The position numbers and the translations under genes are program-made. The notes under the pieces are model-generated. The model did not search any database. It saw nothing but the letters and a program-made list of their open reading frames with translations, and was not told the origin of the DNA. This document shows positions 51,228-59,876 of a stretch of 64,000 nt of DNA, piece by piece. Origin of the DNA: an uncultured Candidatus Melainabacteria bacterium (GTDB lineage: Bacteria > Cyanobacteriota > Vampirovibrionia > Gastranaerophilales > Gastranaerophilaceae); contig CANOTP010000001.1 of assembly GCA_947570135.1 (NCBI GenBank), positions 310,001 through 374,000 on the forward strand, in the 5' to 3' direction. Positions within the stretch are counted from its first letter, which is position 1, and each line of letters starts with the position of its first letter.

Positions 51228-51599
51228 ATGTACACAATCAAAGAAGTTTCAAGAATGATGGATGTGTCCGAGCACACTTTAAGATTTTGGGCAAAGAGCG
51301 ACTTTTTTCCGCTTGTGACGCGTAATGAGAACAATTTCCGTATGTTTTCAGACACTGATGTTGAGTTTGTTAAGATAATCAAGTGTTTGCGCGCTATCGG
51401 AACTGATAACAAAAACATTAAAAAATATATCGACTTATGCTTGATTGGAGATTCCACAATTGAACAGCGTTATGAAATTATCAAAGAAACCCATAAAAAA
51501 GCAATCGAACAAATGAAAGAGCACCAAAAAAGGCTTGAACTATTGGATTACAAGGAAAAGTATTATCAAAACCTAATGAAAAAAGCAGGTATCAAATAA
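51228..51599 (+). CDS. MerR-family regulator (AdhR/NmlR-like)
   Basis: A 123-residue regulator. The winged helix reads YTIKEVSRMMDVSEHTLRFW and ENNFRMFSDTDVEFVKIIKC, followed by AIGTDNKNIKKYIDLCLIGD and a dimerising helix to the end. Cys53 sits in the position of the reactive cysteine of AdhR of Bacillus subtilis, which senses aldehydes. There is no metal-binding cysteine loop at the C-terminus. AAAGGAC precedes the ATG. The target is most likely the divergent flavoprotein gene through the dyad at 51077-51091. The 51104-51227 spacer is unusually GC-rich, with CTCC-GGAG and other short inverted repeats. Confidence 0.88.
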   Translation: MYTIKEVSRMMDVSEHTLRFWAKSDFFPLVTRNENNFRMFSDTDVEFVKIIKCLRAIGTDNKNIKKYIDLCLIGDSTIEQRYEIIKETHKKAIEQMKEHQKRLELLDYKEKYYQNLMKKAGIK

Positions 51600-51600
51600 T

Positions 51601-51903
51601 TTATTTGCCCTTTTCAACGCCTTTGGCGTCTTTTATAATAAACGGTCTGACAAATGCAAAAGTCCCGTACATTGAGGTTAGAAGCCCTGCAATACTTAGT
51701 GCTTTTGATGTTTTTGCGTGTTTATTCAAAATTCCGCCAAGCGTTAAGAGTGTTGTACCGCCCATAATACCGAGATATCCTTTGAAAATGGTTCTCGGGA
51801 CAACGATTGTGTCTGTCATATCGGCAGAATTTCTTGTCTTTTCGTGAAATTTACTTAAAAAGTCTGATGTGAAATGTGTGTTATTAATTCGTGTAATTTT
51901 CAT
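51601..51903 (-). CDS. Small membrane protein of unknown function
   Basis: A 100-residue protein from the ATG at 51903. It starts MKITRINNTHFTSDFLSKFH, then has two hydrophobic segments (IFKGYLGIMGGTTLLTLGGIL near residue 45 and ALSIAGLLTSMYGTFAFVRP near residue 70) and a basic end. The upstream TTG at 51924 is rejected. No family is recognised. It lies between merR and the polymerase gene and has no clear ribosome site. Confidence 0.5.
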   Translation of the reverse strand: MKITRINNTHFTSDFLSKFHEKTRNSADMTDTIVVPRTIFKGYLGIMGGTTLLTLGGILNKHAKTSKALSIAGLLTSMYGTFAFVRPFIIKDAKGVEKGK

Positions 51904-51935
51904 ATTTGTATTAAAACATAACAAGGGAATTTTTG

Positions 51936-53111
51936 CTATTTCTTTACAAAACCTGTTTGGATAATATTTTTGCCGAATTTTGATTCAAGTCTGTCAAAAC
52001 ACTTTGCAAGTTTTTCTTTTTTTATGCAGTCAGCACCGTCTGTATACAGAGATAATTGTTCAACTCCCTGTTCTCCTATTTTTTCAAGGATTACTCCTGT
52101 ACTACGGTAAAGAATGTTCGGGTTATAGATTTCTTCAAGCAGTTTTATTGCTATATCGGATATTTCAAGTTCAAAATCAACGGGCGTTAGTAAATCTTTT
52201 TTTGTGTAATAAACTTTAAAATCTTTTGTTCGTAGCATTACCCCTATTTGAAGACATTTTGTGTTATATGAACGAAGTTTTCTGCAAGATGTGTGGATAT
52301 GTCTGTTGAGTTCATTTTTTATGAAATTAAAGTCTGATGTGAATATCCCGAAAGCCCGAGTATTTTGAATAGATTTGGGTGCTTTTTCGGCATTTGTAAC
52401 AGGGGATGTCATCTCGCCCAAAAGTTCATGTTTCATTTCCAGTCCGTGGATTCCGATTGTTGAATCAAGCCAGGCATCCGATTTTTTTATTAAATCTTCT
52501 GCAGTTAGGATTCCGTAGCGCTTGAGACTTTTTGTAAGTCTCCTGCCGATTCCCCAGATTTCTTCTATTATGGTGTTATTTAATTCTTTATGGATTTTGC
52601 ACCTGCCTATCAGATACACCCCGCAAGATGTTTTCTTTGCTTTATCTGAGGCAAGTTTAGATAGTGTTTTTGTTGAACTTACTCCAATTGATACGGGGAT
52701 GTCTGCTTCTTGCAGAATTTTTTCACGCAGGTGTATTGCAAGGTTTTTGTAATTCTTTTTGTAAAGTTTAACCAACCCCGTAAGGTCTACAAACGCCTCG
52801 TCAATCGAGTAAATTTGCACATAAGGACTGAAATCTTTTAATATTGCCATAACCTGTTTTGATACTTGGGAGTAATATTCATGGTCGGCGATTTTGAAAA
52901 TTGCTTTTGGGTGTTCTTTTTTCAGCATAAAATAAGGTTCACCCATTCGAACCCCCATTTTTTTAGCTTCTTTAGAACGGGAAATTACACAGCCTTCGCT
53001 GTTTGACAGAACACAAACGGGCTTGTTTTTAAGCGTTGTATTACGCTTTTGTTCACACGATACAAAAAACGAGTCACAATCAACTAAAGCTATGTATTTT
53101 TGTTTAACCAT
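51936..53111 (-). CDS. umuC: Y-family DNA polymerase, UmuC/ImpB type
   Basis: A translesion polymerase of 391 residues. YIALVDCDSFFVSCEQ gives the first metal-binding Asp; VLSNSEGCVISRSKEAKKMG and VRMGEPYF are the UmuC-type palm/finger signature; VQIYSIDEAFVDLTG carries the catalytic Asp-Glu pair. IPVSIGVSSTKTLSKLASDKAK, the helix-hairpin-helix IIEEIWGIGRRLTKSLKRYG and a little-finger domain follow. No umuD is in the window. The start is the ATG at 53111: TTTACA and TATAAT, 17 bases apart, end six bases before it and there is no ribosome site. A longer frame to 53201 has no support. Confidence 0.92.
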   Translation of the reverse strand: MVKQKYIALVDCDSFFVSCEQKRNTTLKNKPVCVLSNSEGCVISRSKEAKKMGVRMGEPYFMLKKEHPKAIFKIADHEYYSQVSKQVMAILKDFSPYVQIYSIDEAFVDLTGLVKLYKKNYKNLAIHLREKILQEADIPVSIGVSSTKTLSKLASDKAKKTSCGVYLIGRCKIHKELNNTIIEEIWGIGRRLTKSLKRYGILTAEDLIKKSDAWLDSTIGIHGLEMKHELLGEMTSPVTNAEKAPKSIQNTRAFGIFTSDFNFIKNELNRHIHTSCRKLRSYNTKCLQIGVMLRTKDFKVYYTKKDLLTPVDFELEISDIAIKLLEEIYNPNILYRSTGVILEKIGEQGVEQLSLYTDGADCIKKEKLAKCFDRLESKFGKNIIQTGFVKK

Positions 53112-53117
53112 AATTAT

Positions 53118-53146
53118 ATTATATATCTTTTTGTAACAAATGTAAA
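53118..53146 (-). promoter_or_regulatory. Promoter of the Y-family polymerase
   Basis: On the minus strand TTTACA (53141-53146), 17 bases, TATAAT (53118-53123); the -10 ends six bases before the ATG at 53111. No LexA-type palindrome is visible around it. Confidence 0.65.
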
Positions 53147-53218
53147 AAATATAGCAAAAAATATCTTGCTGTTTTTTTACACATAGTATATCATTAGACA
53201 AAAAAGAAGGTAGAAATT

Positions 53219-54388
53219 ATGAATGATTATATGTTTCCTAAGAAAAACGAGTTATATAAAATAGGTATTGAAGAAGTGGATGCTTCGCTTCCTGATTTAA
53301 AAAATACGGATGAATCCAAGGCTGTAGTTATCGGTAACTGGCTTGGCGTTTGGATACGGGAAAGCTTAAAGTCAGGAAAGATTAGTGTTAATAATATTTT
53401 GCCTTCAAAAGCTGAATTTGCGTACAGGCTTGGTGTGAGTATCGGAACCGTTCAAAATGCGCTGCGTTATATTGAAGATTTAGGATATGTAGAATCCAAA
53501 CAGTGTATCGGCACATTGGTTAAAGATATTGATGATTCAAAAACGACATTAAGAAAACTTACCTCAAAAAGAGATATGGCAGTAGATTCGATTAAGCGCT
53601 ATATTCTAAATGACGGATTTAAGGCTGGTTCTTTACTCCCATCATCAAGAACGATATCAACAATTATCGGGTTTAGCGCAAATACTACAAGGCTTGCGTT
53701 AGAGAACCTTGCAACATTCGGGATTATCAAACGCGATTTTAAAACTCCGAAAGATAAAGGATGGATTGTTATAACAACAGACTTTGAGGTCGAACCTCAG
53801 GTTGCCTCAACAAAAGTCGAAACCCTTGTTGATATGGTTGTAAAAGATTTGGAAAACTATATTTCCGAAAACTTAAAAACAGGTGACAGAATGCCTGCGC
53901 ATTCTATGTTGGCAAAAACATTAAAAGCTAGCATGAAGACAGTACACGATGCGTTAAAGGTTTTAATCGATCGAGGAATCCTTCTTGCTCGCCGCGGAAG
54001 ATACGGTACAACCGTTATCAGAATGCCGAACGGTGAAATTCCTTCAATGAAGCCTGAAACCTCAATTTTTGCATCAGCCAAAGATACTGCGTTCTATCAT
54101 TACGAAAAAACTCAAAACTATTTAAAACGAATGATTGCAACAGAGTATGAAGTAGGTGATAAATTACCGTCAATTCAGGAGCTTTCAAAGAAACTTGATT
54201 TAAGCCCTAATACGATAAGAAAAGCGTTTCATAACCTTGCAAAAGAAGGATACTTGGTCTTTTCAAGAGGTCGTTACGGCGGAACATTTGTAATAGATAT
54301 TCCTGAAGTTGAATCACAAACCTTCAAATGGCTTGCTGTTAATCCTCAGTATGCAAAAACTTATTCACAAAACGAATCAGCTAATTAA
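53219..54388 (+). CDS. Regulator with four tandem GntR-type winged helices
   Basis: A 389-residue protein in which the GntR DNA-binding domain occurs four times and no effector domain is seen. Unit 1 (about residues 37-100) reads LPSKAEFAYRLGVSIGTVQN and ends GYVESKQCIGTLV. Unit 2 (115-190) has LLPSSRTISTIIGFSANTTR and ends KGWIV. Unit 3 (205-275) has MPAHSMLAKTLKASMKTVHD and ends RRGRYGTTV. Unit 4 (295-365) has LPSIQELSKKLDLSPNTIRK and ends SRGRYGGTFV. Classic GntR proteins have one such unit plus a ligand domain. GAAGGTAG precedes the ATG. It is divergent from the UmuC-type polymerase, which might be a target. Confidence 0.85.
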   Translation: MNDYMFPKKNELYKIGIEEVDASLPDLKNTDESKAVVIGNWLGVWIRESLKSGKISVNNILPSKAEFAYRLGVSIGTVQNALRYIEDLGYVESKQCIGTLVKDIDDSKTTLRKLTSKRDMAVDSIKRYILNDGFKAGSLLPSSRTISTIIGFSANTTRLALENLATFGIIKRDFKTPKDKGWIVITTDFEVEPQVASTKVETLVDMVVKDLENYISENLKTGDRMPAHSMLAKTLKASMKTVHDALKVLIDRGILLARRGRYGTTVIRMPNGEIPSMKPETSIFASAKDTAFYHYEKTQNYLKRMIATEYEVGDKLPSIQELSKKLDLSPNTIRKAFHNLAKEGYLVFSRGRYGGTFVIDIPEVESQTFKWLAVNPQYAKTYSQNESAN

Positions 54389-54392
54389 ATAC

Positions 54393-55142
54393 TTACGGAT
54401 TTTTTTTGAATCCCGCTTTTTCCAAATCAGGTAATTTCCCATGTGTTAGCACATACGCAGCAGGACTTTTAGCATCAACTTTGCAGGATTTTGCATTTTG
54501 ATAGCTGCACAGACCCTTATAAAATGCAGAAGCTGCCCATGGGTGGATTGAATAATAAGGAACCACGTTATAATTATCACCAAAAGATGTAACTGGGAAC
54601 ATATCCTTTCCCACTCTGTTTGGTCCTGATTTTCCGTTTGTGTCTATTACTATATTCAATGTCCCGTTATCGCTGAAGGCATTCATTCTGGACATGGCAA
54701 CTACCGTTCCGTTATATAATTTGTAATAGCAAACTCCTGAGTTGTCGGCTCCCAGTCTTGCCCCTATTGAATAAGTTGAATAACTTGCGCTTGTTCCGTC
54801 TAACGCATAAGTTTTTTCAGGCAGCCAGCTTTGTATTTCTTTTCTCCAACCATAAAAGTTATAACACTTTTTATCTGCGTATTTAAAGTGTTTATCAATA
54901 TTTGATGCAATGGCTTCGATTTCAGGCGCTTTGTATCTGTTATAGCAACTGCTGCCTTGACAGTCTTCTGCTTCTTCCATCATTCTGATTGCATTATTTA
55001 TAATTGAAAAACTTTGTTTAAAATTATTCACTGATTGCTTTTCAAACAGGTGGGCTTTTAATTGAGGAATAGTTAATGCTGCAACTACGCCTATTATGCC
55101 GAGAGTTATAAGTGTTTCTGCTAAAGTAAAACCCTTTTTCAT
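54393..55142 (-). CDS. Type IV pilin-like protein paired with an XRE regulator
   Basis: A 249-residue pseudopilin that starts MKKGFTLAETLITLGIIGVV, the plain short prepilin signal. The start is the ATG at 55142 with AGGAGAA upstream; the longer frame to 55178 begins in the operator region. Cysteines occur in pairs (EDCQGSSCYNRY, KKCYNFYGW, GLCSYQNAKSCKV), suggesting disulfides. GPNRVGKDMFPVTSF is the common xNRxGxDxF element. It ends VLTHGKLPDLEKAGFKKNP and not with the SDYPW end of the others. It is divergent from an XRE gene and has a perfect promoter with a palindrome at the start point. Confidence 0.88.
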   Translation of the reverse strand: MKKGFTLAETLITLGIIGVVAALTIPQLKAHLFEKQSVNNFKQSFSIINNAIRMMEEAEDCQGSSCYNRYKAPEIEAIASNIDKHFKYADKKCYNFYGWRKEIQSWLPEKTYALDGTSASYSTYSIGARLGADNSGVCYYKLYNGTVVAMSRMNAFSDNGTLNIVIDTNGKSGPNRVGKDMFPVTSFGDNYNVVPYYSIHPWAASAFYKGLCSYQNAKSCKVDAKSPAAYVLTHGKLPDLEKAGFKKNP

Positions 55143-55170
55143 AATTTCTCCTGTCAATATGATGTCACCC

Positions 55171-55190
55171 AATATCAATATATTGATATT
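55171..55190. promoter_or_regulatory. Perfect 20-base palindrome at the pilin transcription start
   Basis: AATATCAATATATTGATATT is fully self-complementary. It begins about seven bases after the -10 of the minus-strand pilin promoter, so it covers positions about +1 to +20. It is a likely operator for the divergent XRE protein. Confidence 0.6.
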
Positions 55191-55196
55191 AATAAT

Positions 55197-55225
55197 AATA
55201 TATTCACTTATATAACTTTTGTCAA
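55197..55225 (-). promoter_or_regulatory. Promoter of the pilin at 54393-55142
   Basis: On the minus strand TTGACA (55220-55225), a 17-base spacer and TATATT (55197-55202), an almost perfect housekeeping promoter. Confidence 0.75.
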
Positions 55226-55244
55226 GGTTATATAATTTAAAATA

Positions 55245-55469
55245 ATGAAAGATGATATTAAATATAAATTAGGCCGTAATATAAAAATTGAGCGTATTCG
55301 TAAGGATATAACTCAAGAACAATTTGCGGAGTTAATTGATATGAGTGTGAGTTATGTCAGTAAGCTTGAACAGGGATTGACTTCCCCTACCGCGTTAGCA
55401 CTTTATAAAATGTCTTGTGTTTTGGATGTTCCTATGGAAGAGTTTTTTAAGGGTATTTCTAAATTGTAA
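55245..55469 (+). CDS. XRE-family helix-turn-helix regulator
   Basis: A 74-residue protein that is just one Cro/C1 domain: KLGRNIKIERIRKDITQEQF, AELIDMSVSYVSKLEQGLTS, PTALALYKMSCVLDVPMEEF. MSVSYVSKLEQG is the recognition helix region. TATAAT (55231-55236) ends eight bases before the ATG and there is no ribosome site, so it is probably leaderless. It is divergent from the pilin at 54393 and a likely repressor through the palindrome at 55171-55190. The pairing repeats the one at 2140-3115, although the two regulators differ in sequence. Confidence 0.88.
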   Translation: MKDDIKYKLGRNIKIERIRKDITQEQFAELIDMSVSYVSKLEQGLTSPTALALYKMSCVLDVPMEEFFKGISKL

Positions 55470-55487
55470 ATATTATTCAATATTTTT

Positions 55488-55517
55488 GACATGACTTGTT
55501 CTTATCTGCCATAATGG
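55488..55517 (+). promoter_or_regulatory. Promoter of the smc operon
   Basis: TTGACA (55488-55493), an 18-base spacer and CATAAT (55512-55517), about 26 bases before the smc ATG. Confidence 0.5.
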
Positions 55518-55543
55518 TGAAACAGACTGTAATTAGGTAGATT

Positions 55544-58500
55544 ATGTACATAAAACAATTAGAGATAGATAATTTTAAATCATTTGCCAACAAATCGGAA
55601 ATACCTTTGCTAAAAGGATTTACGACTGTTTCAGGGCCAAACGGCTCAGGTAAAAGTAATATTATAGACAGTGTTATGTTTGCCTTGGGGCTTCGTACGG
55701 GTTCGGCTTTGCGTATTGAGAATTTATCCGATTTTATTACAACTTTTAATAATAAGAACGAAGCTATGGTAAAAGTCGTTTTTGGCGATGTTGAGGGCAA
55801 TAAGGAACTTTCTGTCGGGCGTCGAATTAAAAAGACTAATCAAGGGTTTGCAAGTACATATTACCTTAATGATAAGGTTGATACCTTAACAAATATCAGA
55901 TCTATCTTAGAAAAATATAATATTACTCCGAACAGCTATAACGTAATGATGCAGGGCGATGTGAACAGTATTGTCATGTGTTCTTCTAAGGTTCGTCGCG
56001 GAATTATTGATGAAATCGCTGGTGTTGCTGATTTTGACCGTCGAATAGACCAAGCAACAGGTGAATTAAAAACCGTTGAACAGCGTGTTGAAGCAGCTGC
56101 ACTTATTTTGTCTGAGGTTGAAAAAACTTTAGAACAGTTAAAATCAGAGCGTGAAGTTGCTTTAAAATACAAAAAATTACAGGAAGAAAAATCAGGCTTG
56201 GAATCTCAAATCAGTACGGTTAAGTTCTTTGATTTGAAACGTAATTTAGAAATGGCGCATGAAAATATTCTTCAATCCAACAAAAAACTGAAAGAAGAAC
56301 AGGCAAATAAGACTGATTTAGATGAAAAAATTAAGCTTATTAATGAAAAATACAAAGAGCTTGATGCTAAATTAAAAGAACAGGGCGAAGATGAGCGTAA
56401 CAAGTTGAAAGATTCTCAAAGCGATTTAACTGCGCGTATTCAGACTAAGAAAAACGCGATTGATTATTCTCAAACTCAAATTCAAAAAGGGTTACAATCA
56501 ATTGAAAACGCAAAAAACGGTATTGAATCTTATAAGAAAAAAATAGAAGATGAGAAACTTAATATCAAGCTAGCTCACGATAGAATCGGAATTTTGGAAT
56601 CTCAATTAACAGAGAAAAAAGAAGAGCTTTCAAAAAAACTTGCTGATATTTCGGGCTTAAGCTCAACCGCGGATAAATATATTCAGGAAAGAAACGATGT
56701 TTCCCGAAACTTAGACAGTTTGAAAGACAAAGATAACGAACTTTTAAAAGAATCTTTACCTAAAGAAAACGATTTGCGCAATTTAAGAAAAGAAATTGAT
56801 GAAGCTAAGGCTTTTATAGAGCAGGCAGAAAACGCTAAAGCAAACTTTGGTGACAACAAGTCCTTAAAACAGCTTGAAGTCGATAATCTTAAGAAAGAAA
56901 TGGATGAATTAAAAGAGATTCAGTCTAAAACCATGCAGGAGTTGGATGACGCGAAAACGGCAATAGAAGATTATGATCATGACGTAAGAGCGGCTTATCG
57001 TAAGTTTACCGAAATGGAAGCTCAGCGCAGAGCTGTTTCTGCCTCAGGATCAAGTATTCCTATCACAACTGTTATGAACGCTCATTTAGAAGGTGTTCAT
57101 GCACCTTTAATGCAGTTGGGAACGGTTGATGAAGAGTATTCGACGGCACTTGATATCGCGTTTGGCGGAAGACTTGCACATATTGTTGTAGATGATACAC
57201 ATGCTGCGTATGTTGCAATGGAATTGTTAAATTCATCTCGCGCTGGTCGTGCTACATTTATTCCTCTAAACAAGGTTAAAAAAGCTCCTGGACGTCTGCA
57301 GCTGCCGAAAAATCGCGGAGTAATCGATTTTGCCATAAACCTTGTTGATTTTGACGATATCTATTTGGATGCGTTTTTCTATGCTGTCGGTGATACTTTG
57401 ATTGTAGAAGATGCGGAAGCTGCCGAACAGTTAATGGGTAAGTTCCGTATGGTAACTTTAGACGGTAAACTTTACGAAAAATCTGCCGCTATCACAGGCG
57501 GTTATGTTAAAAAATCAATATTCGGTTTCGGACAAAACGATGATAAAGAACTTGAAAACGCTAAAGCTAAGTTAGATGATTTGCAGAAAAAATACGATGA
57601 AGCCGTTCTTCGCAAAAAATCGCTGGAAGAAAAACTTGATAAAATAAGAGTTACTTACTCTTCATCTTCTACCGAGTTTTCAAAGGCAAAAATCGAGCTT
57701 TCAAATATGACTTCTCAATTTGAGAACAGTCAAAATCTTTTAGAAACCAAGAAGACTTTTGTATCGGAAAACGAACCGAAAATCGAAAAACTTAACTCTG
57801 AACTTGATAAAATTGAGGCAAAAAGGGTTGAATTGGCTGATAGTATTCAGGCTGCTCAGGATAAGTTAACAGAGCTTGACGCGTTATTAAACGACAAAGA
57901 CTTAAAAGACCTGAAAGAAAAAACTCAAGGGATTGAAGATGAAATCCGACACCTTAATAACAGCTTAATGGGTGTAAATAACGAGATTAATGGTTATAAC
58001 AATACAATCAAGTTCAATGAACAATTAATTATCTCTAAAGAAGATGATATTAAAAACACATTGAAAAACAACGAGTCTTTAGAAAAAGACAAAGAAACTT
58101 ACAGTGCTGAAATCGTTCAATTAGAGGATCAATTAAACGCCCTATCCGATAAAATTGCGGTAATAGATGAAAAGATAGGTGAACTTTTGAGACACAAAGA
58201 AGAAATTCACACAAGTTTGGTTGATTTACAGACAAACAGTGCGGTTAAGGCTTCTGAAATCGACAGGATAAATGAGCAAATCGAGTCGTTTAAACTTCGC
58301 CGCCGCGAGTTGGAACCTCAACTTAAAGAAGCATCTGAAATCTTAGAAAACTCAGGTGTTGAAATTTCTAAACTTGAGCCTGTCGAAATTTCGATTGATG
58401 AACTAAACGCAAAAATTCAGCGTCTTGATAAGAAAATGCAGGAATTGGGTGATGTTAATATGCGAGCTATCGTGTCTTACGAAGAAAAAGCCGCAAGGAA

Positions 58501-59053
58501 AGAAGAACTTGATACCCAAATAAAAACTCTTTCTACCGAACGTCAATCAATTTTAGATAAGATGAACGGGTTTGAACAACAGAAAAAAGAAGCGTTTATG
58601 ACAACATTTACTGCGATAAACGAAAACTTTAAAGATATTTATCACCAATTATCGGAAGGTGAAGGAAGACTTATTCTGGAAAACGAAAAAGACCCGCTGT
58701 CAGCAGGCATGACAATTGAGGCAAAACCGAGAGATAAAACTACAAACAATAAACTCGGAGCGTTATCGGGCGGTGAAAAAGCTCTTACCGCGCTTGCTCT
58801 GGTATTTTCAATTCAAAAATATCTTCCTGCGCCATTCTATGCATTGGATGAGGTCGACGCAAGCTTAGATACAATGAACGTTGAAAGAATTGCCGAAATG
58901 GTTAAGAAACAATCATCAGATACCCAGTTCCTTGTCGTAAGTCACAGAAGACCGATGATTGAAGCCGCAAACCGCACAATCGGTGTTACCCAAAAAGAAA
59001 AAGGTAAAACAAAAGTTACAGGTGTAAAATTAAGAGAAGATGACAATGAATAA
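55544..59053 (+). CDS. smc: Chromosome segregation protein SMC
   Basis: The ATPase of the bacterial condensin, which loads on DNA and extrudes loops. At 1169 residues it has the normal size. Walker A is GFTTVSGPNGSGKSNIIDSV (about residues 26-45). Two long coiled coils flank a hinge (about residues 510-680, ITTVMNAHLEGVHAPLMQLG, VDEEYSTALDIAFGGRLAHI, AAITGGYVKK). The C-terminal head has the ABC signature GALSGGEKALTALALVFSIQ and Walker B APFYALDEVDASLDTMNVER. AGGTAGATT precedes the ATG. scpA starts inside its last codons and scpB follows, so the whole condensin is made from one message. Confidence 0.98.
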   Translation: MYIKQLEIDNFKSFANKSEIPLLKGFTTVSGPNGSGKSNIIDSVMFALGLRTGSALRIENLSDFITTFNNKNEAMVKVVFGDVEGNKELSVGRRIKKTNQGFASTYYLNDKVDTLTNIRSILEKYNITPNSYNVMMQGDVNSIVMCSSKVRRGIIDEIAGVADFDRRIDQATGELKTVEQRVEAAALILSEVEKTLEQLKSEREVALKYKKLQEEKSGLESQISTVKFFDLKRNLEMAHENILQSNKKLKEEQANKTDLDEKIKLINEKYKELDAKLKEQGEDERNKLKDSQSDLTARIQTKKNAIDYSQTQIQKGLQSIENAKNGIESYKKKIEDEKLNIKLAHDRIGILESQLTEKKEELSKKLADISGLSSTADKYIQERNDVSRNLDSLKDKDNELLKESLPKENDLRNLRKEIDEAKAFIEQAENAKANFGDNKSLKQLEVDNLKKEMDELKEIQSKTMQELDDAKTAIEDYDHDVRAAYRKFTEMEAQRRAVSASGSSIPITTVMNAHLEGVHAPLMQLGTVDEEYSTALDIAFGGRLAHIVVDDTHAAYVAMELLNSSRAGRATFIPLNKVKKAPGRLQLPKNRGVIDFAINLVDFDDIYLDAFFYAVGDTLIVEDAEAAEQLMGKFRMVTLDGKLYEKSAAITGGYVKKSIFGFGQNDDKELENAKAKLDDLQKKYDEAVLRKKSLEEKLDKIRVTYSSSSTEFSKAKIELSNMTSQFENSQNLLETKKTFVSENEPKIEKLNSELDKIEAKRVELADSIQAAQDKLTELDALLNDKDLKDLKEKTQGIEDEIRHLNNSLMGVNNEINGYNNTIKFNEQLIISKEDDIKNTLKNNESLEKDKETYSAEIVQLEDQLNALSDKIAVIDEKIGELLRHKEEIHTSLVDLQTNSAVKASEIDRINEQIESFKLRRRELEPQLKEASEILENSGVEISKLEPVEISIDELNAKIQRLDKKMQELGDVNMRAIVSYEEKAARKEELDTQIKTLSTERQSILDKMNGFEQQKKEAFMTTFTAINENFKDIYHQLSEGEGRLILENEKDPLSAGMTIEAKPRDKTTNNKLGALSGGEKALTALALVFSIQKYLPAPFYALDEVDASLDTMNVERIAEMVKKQSSDTQFLVVSHRRPMIEAANRTIGVTQKEKGKTKVTGVKLREDDNE

Positions 59054-59876
59054 TAATCTTATAAATTCACAGGAATTAGAATCAACAATTTATTCCCCGC
59101 AAGGCGAGTTTGACGCAAATGACGGTATCGGGATTCTGGTTGATATGGCAAAACAGGGTAAAATTGACCCGTGGCATATTGATATTCTTGATGTAACGGA
59201 AAAATATCTAGCAAGAATGATTGAATTAAAATCTCTAAATCTTCGAGTTGCAAGCAGAACTTTATTGTTTGCTTCAATCTTATGCCGTTTACAGTCAAAT
59301 GTTTTGGCAGGGTTAACTTTAGATGAGTTTCAGGATGAACCCGAGCAGGATGTAATTTATGATGATGATGGGTTTATTGTTGATTACGCGGATGAAAACG
59401 AGGAATTTATTCCGACAAGTAACGTTGTAAGTTTTGATGAAGCCTTGCAGCGTCGTACAAGTATTCGTTTGAACCGTAATCGTGTTGTTACATTGAAAGA
59501 CTTGATTAAGCAGTTAGAGTTTTACGAAAAACTTGAAAAACGTGCGTCTATGAAAAGTGCTCATGAACGTGCTAAACGCCATGTTAGAAACTATTCAAGG
59601 TTAACGCCTGAAGAGATTGTTTCTATGGCGCATGAAGAATATATCGAAGAATCAGTTTTAAAATTAAAAGATAATTTGGAACAAATATTTAATCATCAGG
59701 ATAAAATCGAGCTTAATGAATTAACAATACTCGGTATGGATAAAATCAGCGCTTATCTTGCGTTGTTGTTTTTAAGTCGAGATACTGATTATGAGCTTGA
59801 ACAGGAAGAGTTTTATTCTGATTTATATGTTGTAAAAGGTGGTAGAAATGTCGCAGCAGTTGAAATCCAGAATTGA
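59040..59876 (+). CDS. scpA: Segregation and condensation protein ScpA
   Basis: The kleisin that bridges the SMC heads. At 278 residues it has the usual kleisin features: an N-terminal helical domain (GIGILVDMAKQGKIDPWHID, ILDVTEKYLARMIELKSLNL, VASRTLLFASILCRLQSNVL), an acidic linker (DEPEQDVIYDDDGFIVDYADENEEF, residues 97-122), a middle helix (LKDLIKQLEFYEKLEKR) and a C-terminal winged helix. The ATG overlaps the end of smc by 14 bases; a second ATG lies two codons later. Confidence 0.95.
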   Translation: MTMNNNLINSQELESTIYSPQGEFDANDGIGILVDMAKQGKIDPWHIDILDVTEKYLARMIELKSLNLRVASRTLLFASILCRLQSNVLAGLTLDEFQDEPEQDVIYDDDGFIVDYADENEEFIPTSNVVSFDEALQRRTSIRLNRNRVVTLKDLIKQLEFYEKLEKRASMKSAHERAKRHVRNYSRLTPEEIVSMAHEEYIEESVLKLKDNLEQIFNHQDKIELNELTILGMDKISAYLALLFLSRDTDYELEQEEFYSDLYVVKGGRNVAAVEIQN

